A DNA stretch of 9,350 nucleotides from Oscillospiraceae bacterium (GTDB lineage Bacteria > Bacillota > Clostridia > Oscillospirales > Oscillospiraceae): positions 1 through 9,350 of the forward strand of contig JAEEUX010000081.1 in the NCBI GenBank assembly GCA_016290695.1, given 5' to 3'. Every line of letters begins with the position of its first letter. Position 1 is the stretch's first letter. A program made the position numbers and the translations under genes. This document shows, one piece after another, positions 5,155 to 9,350 of the stretch. The notes beneath the pieces are model-generated. The model did no database searches and was not told the origin of the DNA. It was given only the letters and a program-made list of their open reading frames with translations.

Positions 5155-6177
5155 ATGGGTTATATCGTATCGCGGGAGGGCTTCGCTGAGGTCATTGCCG
5201 CCCTCCGGGATAAATACAGGATCATCGCGCCGATTCGCAAAAAGGGCGGCGGGCGATTCACGGATGTGGATGTGATTTTGTACGGCGAAGTGACGGACGC
5301 GGCTGAGATCGAGCTTGACGCGAAATCGGATTACGCGCCCAAGGAATTCCTTACGCCGCTGTCCGAGACGCTGTTTTACTTCACGGAGCAGGAGGTAAAG
5401 GAAGCGGATTTGGAGCCCAAGCCCGTTTTGCTCTTCGGCAGGAGCTGCGACCTCCATGCGCTTGAGCGTCTCGACGCCATATATCTGAGAAACGGCAAAG
5501 CAAAGGATATATTTTATGAACGCCGCCGCAAGCTCGTGAATTTCGTGCTCATCGGCTGCGATAAATCCTTCAAAAACTGCTTCTGCGCGGATATGGGGAC
5601 TAACCGCGCCACGGAGGGCTACGCATTTTCCGTAGACCGCGTCGGCGACGAAATTCACGCGGACGTGCCGGACGCGGAGATAGCGAAGATCTTCGCGGCG
5701 AGAGGCAGGGAGGAAGCGGTAACGCCCCGATATGTCACGGAAAATGAGGTGCATGTCACCGTACCCGAGACCATCCCGGCGGCGGTGCTGAAAAGTCCGC
5801 TTTGGGACGAATATGACACGCGCTGCATAAACTGCGGGCGCTGCAATTTCGTATGCCCGACCTGCTCATGCTACACGATGCAGGATGTTTTCTACACGGA
5901 TAACGGTAAGGTCGGCGAGCGCCGCAGAGTCGCCGCATCCTGCATGGTGGACGGCTACACCAACGTCGCCGGCGGCGGGCAGTACCGCAGGAAAAACGGC
6001 GAGAGGATGCGCTTTAAGGTTCTGCACAAGATAGGGGATTTCAAAAAGCGCTTCGGCTTCCAGATGTGCGTAGGCTGCGGGCGCTGCGATGACGTTTGCC
6101 CGGAGTATATCTCCTATACAAACATAATAAACAAGGTCAGCGCCGCGGCACAGGACGCGGGAAAGGAGGCAGAATGA
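5155..6177 (+). CDS. asrA: Anaerobic sulfite reductase subunit A (iron-sulfur electron-transfer subunit)
   Basis: AsrA passes electrons from the flavoprotein AsrB to the catalytic AsrC in the cytosolic enzyme that reduces sulfite to sulfide. The 340 residues end in two [4Fe-4S] motifs typical of the family: CINCGRCNFVC (C224, C227, C230, C234) and CVGCGRCDDVC (C305, C308, C311, C315). The N-terminal domain contains the characteristic FGRSCDLHALERLD (94-107). A further cysteine group follows (C135, C142, C144, in GCDKSFKNCFCADMGTN). AGGAGGA (5140-5146) sits 8 nt before the ATG. The stop overlaps the asrB start by one base or more, so translation is coupled. The gene heads the operon behind an extended -10 promoter. 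The family assignment is firm because asrB and asrC follow in canonical order. Confidence 0.97.
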   Translation: MGYIVSREGFAEVIAALRDKYRIIAPIRKKGGGRFTDVDVILYGEVTDAAEIELDAKSDYAPKEFLTPLSETLFYFTEQEVKEADLEPKPVLLFGRSCDLHALERLDAIYLRNGKAKDIFYERRRKLVNFVLIGCDKSFKNCFCADMGTNRATEGYAFSVDRVGDEIHADVPDAEIAKIFAARGREEAVTPRYVTENEVHVTVPETIPAAVLKSPLWDEYDTRCINCGRCNFVCPTCSCYTMQDVFYTDNGKVGERRRVAASCMVDGYTNVAGGGQYRRKNGERMRFKVLHKIGDFKKRFGFQMCVGCGRCDDVCPEYISYTNIINKVSAAAQDAGKEAE

Positions 6178-6965
6178 TGGATAATCCTTACATTCCCTTC
6201 TCCTCTGAAATTCTGGATATTATCCGGCACACAGAGAAGGAATATACCTTCCGAATGGCATTTGACGGAGAGGTAAGGCCGGGGCAGTTCTTTGAGGTTT
6301 CCATCCCGAAATACGGCGAGGCGCCCATATCCGTTTCCGGCATCGGGCCGGGCTATGTGGATCTGACGATTCGCCGCGTCGGGCGCGTTACGGGCGAGGT
6401 CTTTGAGCGGCGCGAAGGCGCGGCGCTTCTTTTGCGCGGGCCCTACGGCAACGGCTTTGAGCTTTCGCAGTACGCGCAGGGCGAGACTGTCGTAGTCGCG
6501 GGAGGAACGGGCGTATCGCCCGTGCGCGGAGTTATCGAGGCGCTGAGTCTCATGCCGAACGCGAAGGATAAATACGTCGTCGCGGGCTTCCGCTCTCCCG
6601 ACGATATGCTTTTCCGCGACGACCTTGCGCGCTGGGCTGAGCGAGTGAACCTCACCCTCACCGTGGACGGCGCGCCGGAGGGCTATACGGGCAACGTCGG
6701 CCTTGTAACAAAATACATAGAGGGCCTTCCGATAAAGGATGTTAAAACAGCGAAGGCCATAGTGGTAGGGCCGCCGCCGATGATGAAGTTCACGATTATA
6801 GAATTGCAGAAAAAAGGCTTTGCAGACGAAAACATCACCGTTTCGCATGAGCGGAAAATGTGCTGCGGCCTTGGAAAATGCGGCCACTGCCGCGTAAACG
6901 ACAAGTATATCTGTCTTGACGGCCCCGTATTCAACTATGCGGAAGCCAGAGATTTTGTGGACTGA
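6177..6965 (+). CDS. asrB: Anaerobic sulfite reductase subunit B (NAD(P)H-oxidising flavoprotein)
   Basis: AsrB takes electrons from NADH with a flavin and hands them to the iron-sulfur subunit AsrA. The 262 residues have the ferredoxin-NADP reductase/PyrK layout. It starts with a flavin-binding barrel (about 8-95, with APISVSG at 49-55 and GPYGNGF at 88-94). A nucleotide-binding domain follows (AGGTGVSP at 108-115, VVGPPPMM at 196-203). A C-terminal [2Fe-2S] site has C230, C235, C238 and C246, within CCGLGKCGHC. Two adjacent in-frame ATGs exist. I chose 6177 because GGAGG (6165-6169) is then 7 nt away; ATG 6174 would leave only 4 nt. The start overlaps the asrA stop as ATGATG, a coupled junction. 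The asrC start lies 12 nt after its stop. Confidence 0.96.
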   Translation: MDNPYIPFSSEILDIIRHTEKEYTFRMAFDGEVRPGQFFEVSIPKYGEAPISVSGIGPGYVDLTIRRVGRVTGEVFERREGAALLLRGPYGNGFELSQYAQGETVVVAGGTGVSPVRGVIEALSLMPNAKDKYVVAGFRSPDDMLFRDDLARWAERVNLTLTVDGAPEGYTGNVGLVTKYIEGLPIKDVKTAKAIVVGPPPMMKFTIIELQKKGFADENITVSHERKMCCGLGKCGHCRVNDKYICLDGPVFNYAEARDFVD

Positions 6966-6977
6966 CGGAGGTAAGCT

Positions 6978-7964
6978 ATGGGCAATTTGGATGTAAACGT
7001 AGGAAAACTCAAAAAGAACGCGTTCCGCTATTCCAAGGTGCGCGGCGAAACGGCCTCCCGCATCCGCATCCCCGGCGGAGTTATCGACGCGGGCTCCATG
7101 CAGAAGGTTGTGGAAATAGCCGAAAAGTACGGCGAGGGCGTTATCAATATAACGAACCGCCAGGGCATAGAAATCCCCGGCATACGCCTTGAGGACATGG
7201 AAGAGGTAAACGCCGAGGTGCAGGCGATTATCGACGCGCTGCACATTAACCAGACGGAGCCGGGCAAGGGCTATCCATCCTCCGGTACGCGCAATGTAAT
7301 AGCCTGCCCCGGCGCGAGACTTTGCCCCTTCGGCTGCTATGATACGACGGCCTTCGCGCAGAAAATGGAGGACGCTATCTTCCCCAACGACCGCCATGTG
7401 AAGATAGCGTTTACCGGCTGCTCCAACGATTGCGCGAAGGTGCGCCTCGCGGATTTCGGCGTTATCGGCATGACGGAGCCGCAGTACGACAAGGACCGCT
7501 GCGTTGCCTGCGAAGCCTGCATAAATTACTGCAAGCGCCGTTCTGTCGGCGCGCTGAGCCTCGTAAACGGCAAGGTCGTGCGAGACAAGGCTAAATGCAT
7601 AGGCTGCGGCGTGTGCGTGGCATATTGCCCGACACGCGCCTGGACCCGCAGCGAAAACCATTATTTCCGCCTTGTCCTTCTCGGACGCACGGGAAAGAAA
7701 AACCCGCGCCTCGCCGAAGATTTCATCAAGTGGGCGGACGAAGAGAGTATCCTCAAGATGGTGAAAAATTGCTATGCGTATATCGAGGAATATATCGACC
7801 CGAACGCCGTCGAGCACAAGGAGCATATCGGCTACATCGTTGACCGCACCGGCTTTGAGGAATTTAAAAAGTGGATATTCAAGGATGTGAGCCTTCCGCC
7901 CATCGCAGAAGTGAAGGAACGCGTTTACTGGGGCGGCAACCATTATGACCGTTACGACGGATAA
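6978..7964 (+). CDS. asrC: Anaerobic sulfite reductase subunit C (siroheme catalytic subunit)
   Basis: AsrC binds sulfite at a siroheme coupled to a [4Fe-4S] cluster and carries out the six-electron reduction to sulfide. The 328 residues start with the ferredoxin-like half domain (FRYSKVRGETASRIRIPGG from 16). The siroheme/Fe-S ligand set follows: CPGARLC (C110, C116) and GCSNDC (C148, C152). Two inserted [4Fe-4S] ferredoxin motifs come next: CVACEACINYC (C175, C178, C181, C185) and CIGCGVCVAYC (C207, C210, C213, C217). This insertion is a feature of AsrC-type reductases. NITNRQGIEIPGI at 57-69 fits the siroheme pocket region. GGAGG (6967-6971) is 6 nt before the ATG. No standard terminator is visible behind the gene, so some transcription may run into rplJ. 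Confidence 0.97.
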   Translation: MGNLDVNVGKLKKNAFRYSKVRGETASRIRIPGGVIDAGSMQKVVEIAEKYGEGVINITNRQGIEIPGIRLEDMEEVNAEVQAIIDALHINQTEPGKGYPSSGTRNVIACPGARLCPFGCYDTTAFAQKMEDAIFPNDRHVKIAFTGCSNDCAKVRLADFGVIGMTEPQYDKDRCVACEACINYCKRRSVGALSLVNGKVVRDKAKCIGCGVCVAYCPTRAWTRSENHYFRLVLLGRTGKKNPRLAEDFIKWADEESILKMVKNCYAYIEEYIDPNAVEHKEHIGYIVDRTGFEEFKKWIFKDVSLPPIAEVKERVYWGGNHYDRYDG

Positions 7965-8046
7965 AAAGCGCTAAGCGATACAGCAGAAAAGAACGGCATT
8001 ATAAAGCCACTAATAAAAGCTCCCTTGTAAAATTATGAAAATATAG

Positions 8047-8075
8047 TTGACAAGACTTAGAAAACATGGTATAGT
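8047..8075 (+). promoter_or_regulatory. Strong promoter of the rplJL operon
   Basis: A perfect -35 TTGACA (8047-8052) is followed after exactly 17 nt by TATAGT (8070-8075), which is also preceded by TG at 8067-8068 (extended -10). The predicted start is near 8081-8083. This is the best promoter in the window and fits a highly expressed ribosomal operon. Confidence 0.85.
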
Positions 8076-8082
8076 ACTAAAG

Positions 8083-8156
8083 CGTTCCAAAGACAGCAGG
8101 CAATCGGTAAGTCCTGCCGAGGATAGCTTCTTAAGTTTATTATCACGTTTACTTAG
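8083..8156 (+). promoter_or_regulatory. Ribosomal protein L10 leader (autoregulatory RNA)
   Basis: The transcript contains the conserved L10-leader core: AAAGACAGCAGG ending at 8100, a loop, then CCTGCCGAGG ending at 8122. GCAGG (8096-8100) pairs with CCTGC (8113-8117); the flanking AGACA and CGAGGAUA are the conserved unpaired bases expected for the L10-binding element of Firmicute rplJ leaders. In that family the L10-L12 complex binds this RNA and favours the downstream terminator. A second helix (CTTAAGT from 8130 with ACTTAG at 8151-8156) follows. The family call is by recognised sequence pattern and position directly before rplJ. Confidence 0.88.
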
Positions 8157-8165
8157 GTCGTTTAA

Positions 8166-8194
8166 CCCTCGTGTCGTTTGGCGCGGGGGTTTTT
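8166..8194 (+). terminator. Attenuator terminator of the rplJL leader
   Basis: CCCTCGTGTC (8166-8175) pairs with GGCGCGGGGG (8180-8189) as ten pairs including three G-U, loop GTTT, followed by TTTTT (8190-8194). CGAGG at 8118-8122, next to the L10 stem, can instead pair with CCTCG at 8167-8171 in the left arm, giving a plausible antiterminator. L10 binding would block that pairing and cause termination. Confidence 0.85.
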
Positions 8195-8236
8195 ATATTC
8201 CCCCACGGATCTTTCAATTCCCGGAGGTGAAATTTT

Positions 8237-8779
8237 ATGCCAAACGCAAAGGTTCTGAGTGAAAAGCAGGCTTTGGTAGCTGAGCTCACCGAAAAGCTCA
8301 AGAATGCTCAGGGTGCCGTACTGGTCGATTTTTCCGGTACTGACGTTGCCACCGATACCCAGATGCGCCGCGCTATGAGAAACGCCGGTGTCGAGTATTG
8401 TGTAGTAAAGAACACCCTTACGAGATTTGCTGCAAAGCAGGCCGGTTTCGACGCACTCGATTCCTTCCTCAACGGTCCCACGGCTCTCGCTATCTGCGAT
8501 TCCGATCCTGTCGCGCCCGCAAAGATTATTTGCGAGTATGCCGACAAGAAGGATTCCAAGCTTGAAGTCAAGGTCGGTATAGTTGACGGCAAGATCATCG
8601 ACGTAAACGGAGTTAAGGCTCTTGCTGAGCTCCCTTCGAAGGACGTTCTCCGCGCTCAGGTTCTTGGCACAATGATCGCTCCCATCAGCGGTCTCGCAAA
8701 CGTACTCAACGCAAATATCCGCGGTCTTGCGGTGGCTCTTCAGGCTATCGCGGACAAGAAATCCGAAGGCGCAGCTTGA
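8237..8779 (+). CDS. rplJ: 50S ribosomal protein L10
   Basis: L10 forms the base of the ribosomal stalk: it binds 23S rRNA with its N-terminal domain and carries L7/L12 dimers on its C-terminal helix. The 180 residues match Firmicute L10 proteins. Visible hallmarks are the N-terminal SEKQALVAELTEKLKNAQG, VDFSG (31-35), MRRAMRNAGVEYCVVKNTLT (43-62), FLNGPTALAI, and the C-terminal helix ending VALQAIADKKSEGAA, which should bind L12. GGAGGTGA (8223-8230) is 6 nt from the ATG. It is the first gene behind the L10 leader, so its own product should control it. rplL follows after 51 nt. Codon choice shifts toward highly expressed preferences compared with the genes at 62-3308. Confidence 0.98.
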   Translation: MPNAKVLSEKQALVAELTEKLKNAQGAVLVDFSGTDVATDTQMRRAMRNAGVEYCVVKNTLTRFAAKQAGFDALDSFLNGPTALAICDSDPVAPAKIICEYADKKDSKLEVKVGIVDGKIIDVNGVKALAELPSKDVLRAQVLGTMIAPISGLANVLNANIRGLAVALQAIADKKSEGAA

Positions 8780-8830
8780 GCGCCCCCCACAAACACAAAT
8801 TATTACATTAATTAATGGAGGAAATTTAAA

Positions 8831-9217
8831 ATGGCTAGCGAAAAAGTTACCGCTCTTATTGAAGAAATCAAAAATCTTACTGTTCTTGATCTTTCCGAGC
8901 TCGTACATGCTCTTGAGGATGAGTTCGGCGTTTCCGCCGCTGCTCCCGCTGCTGTTGCTGTTGCCGCTGCTCCTGCTGCCGGTGCTGCTGCTGCTGAAGA
9001 GAAGACCGAGTTTGACGTTGTCATGACCGACTTCGGCGCTGAGAAGATCAAGGTTATCAAGGCTGTTCGTGAAGTTGTTGCCGGTCTTGGTCTTGCTGAG
9101 GCTAAGAGCCTTGTTGAAGCCATCCCCGCAAAGATTAAGGAAGGCGTTTCCAAGGACGAGGCTGAGGCTATCAAGAAGAGCCTTGAAGAGGCTGGCGCAA
9201 AGGTCGAGCTTAAGTAA
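8831..9217 (+). CDS. rplL: 50S ribosomal protein L7/L12
   Basis: L7/L12 is the multicopy stalk protein that recruits and stimulates translation GTPases. The 128 residues show the N-terminal dimerisation domain (MASEKVTALIEEIKNLTVLD, then LSELVHALEDEFGV), an Ala/Val-rich flexible hinge (about 36-56, AAPAAVAVAAAPAAGAAAA), and the C-terminal factor-binding domain with KIKVIKAVREVVAGLGLAEA, KSLVEAIP and EAGAKVELK at the end. The hinge is coded largely by GCT/GCC repeats, giving a low-complexity DNA stretch at about 8936-8998. GGAGGA (8817-8822) lies 8 nt from the ATG. It is the last gene before a strong terminator. Confidence 0.98.
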   Translation: MASEKVTALIEEIKNLTVLDLSELVHALEDEFGVSAAAPAAVAVAAAPAAGAAAAEEKTEFDVVMTDFGAEKIKVIKAVREVVAGLGLAEAKSLVEAIPAKIKEGVSKDEAEAIKKSLEEAGAKVELK

Positions 9218-9245
9218 TTTAAGCTTCTGGAATATTGAAATCCGC

Positions 9246-9282
9246 AAGAAAGGCATGGCATTAAGCTGTGCCTTTCTTTTTT
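9246..9282 (+). terminator. Intrinsic terminator of the rplJL operon
   Basis: AAGAAAGGCATGGC (9246-9259) pairs with GCTGTGCCTTTCTT (9265-9278): 14 pairs including two G-U, loop ATTAA, with the T-run TTTTTT across 9277-9282. The left arm also begins with A residues, so the hairpin may work in both directions. Confidence 0.92.
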
Positions 9283-9329
9283 ACGCCGATTATTTTCAAA
9301 ATGTTCATTCTTTTGTGCGCCTATGAAAC

Positions 9330-9346
9330 TATAATATATATATTAT
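9330..9346 (+). promoter_or_regulatory. TATAAT box in an AT palindrome at the window end
   Basis: TATAAT at 9330-9335 lies at the left edge of a perfect 16-bp palindrome (9331-9346, ATAATATATATATTAT). No good -35 is found at 16-18 nt. It may be the start of the promoter region of the next gene, which is rpoB in most Firmicutes, but the window ends here. Confidence 0.3.
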
Positions 9347-9350
9347 TGGT

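Noticed and set aside
5155..7914. Similarity between the AsrA N-terminus (GYIVSREGFAEV) and the AsrC C-terminal region (GYIVDRTGFEEF)
   Set aside because: The match is short; the AsrC segment looks like a normal part of siroheme reductases, and the surrounding residues do not continue the similarity. I treat it as coincidence.
6114..7943. A 609-residue open frame on the - strand opposite asrB and asrC
   Set aside because: It lies fully antisense to two well-conserved genes, has no ribosome binding site I can see, and its sequence is the low-information A/R/H-rich type expected from the reverse of GC-rich codons.
8185..8204. GGGGG/CCCCC pairing (8185-8189 with 8200-8204) as an antiterminator in the rplJ leader
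   Set aside because: The right arm is transcribed only after the terminator T-run, so it cannot affect the termination decision; at most it folds in read-through RNA.
8936..8998. GCT/GCC-rich repetitive DNA in rplL
   Set aside because: It encodes the normal Ala-rich hinge of L7/L12 and needs no other explanation.
8162..9256. A 364-residue open frame on the - strand over rplJ and rplL
   Set aside because: It covers two certain ribosomal genes, the L10 attenuator arm and the rplL stop; the Ser/Gly-rich part is the reverse of the Ala-rich L12 hinge.

Overview
The window reads as the chromosome of an anaerobic, moderately GC-rich Firmicute, most likely a gut clostridium of the Oscillospiraceae/Ruminococcaceae type. 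This assignment is inference. It rests on strong GGAGG or GAGGTGAT ribosome binding sites, an alr-mazF neighbourhood like that of Bacillus and Clostridium, a Firmicute-type L10 leader, a single-membrane lipoprotein signal, and a clostridial-type asrABC sulfite reductase operon. All convincing genes lie on the + strand and the DNA is densely coding. There is no tRNA, rRNA, CRISPR array, insertion sequence or phage gene.

Region 1 (1-3308) is a tight operon. It holds the tail of an unidentified gene, then nnr (bifunctional NAD(P)HX repair enzyme), a small lipoprotein and alr (alanine racemase). The lipoprotein sits where B. subtilis has ydcC, in the order acpS-ydcC-alr-ndoAI-ndoA. Region 2 (3309-3829) is a 161-nt structured leader followed by mazF. 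The toxin is intact, but there is no room for the mazE/ndoAI antitoxin that normally lies between alr and mazF. The leader carries two UACAU pentamers, the cleavage motif known for Firmicute MazF, and probably its own promoter.

Region 3 (3830-5040) holds two genes I cannot name: a secreted coiled-coil protein and a 184-residue soluble protein. The second ends in a perfect 17-bp tandem duplication that shifts the reading frame and replaces the original stop with a 15-residue tail. Region 4 (5041-7964) is a complete asrABC operon. Its promoter has an extended -10 and a weak -35, with an inverted repeat centred about 41.5 nt upstream of the predicted start, as expected for an activator site. The operon makes the three-subunit NADH-dependent reductase that turns sulfite into sulfide.

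Region 5 (7965-9350) is the rplJ-rplL operon for ribosomal stalk proteins L10 and L7/L12. It has a near-consensus promoter, an L10-binding leader with a terminator attenuator, and a strong terminator after rplL. The usual upstream partners rplK-rplA are not here; asrABC occupies that position.

I see no clear new multi-gene system. The observations most worth following are the antitoxin-less mazF with paired UACAU sites in its own leader, the frameshifting 17-bp duplication, and the candidate activator site of the asr operon.
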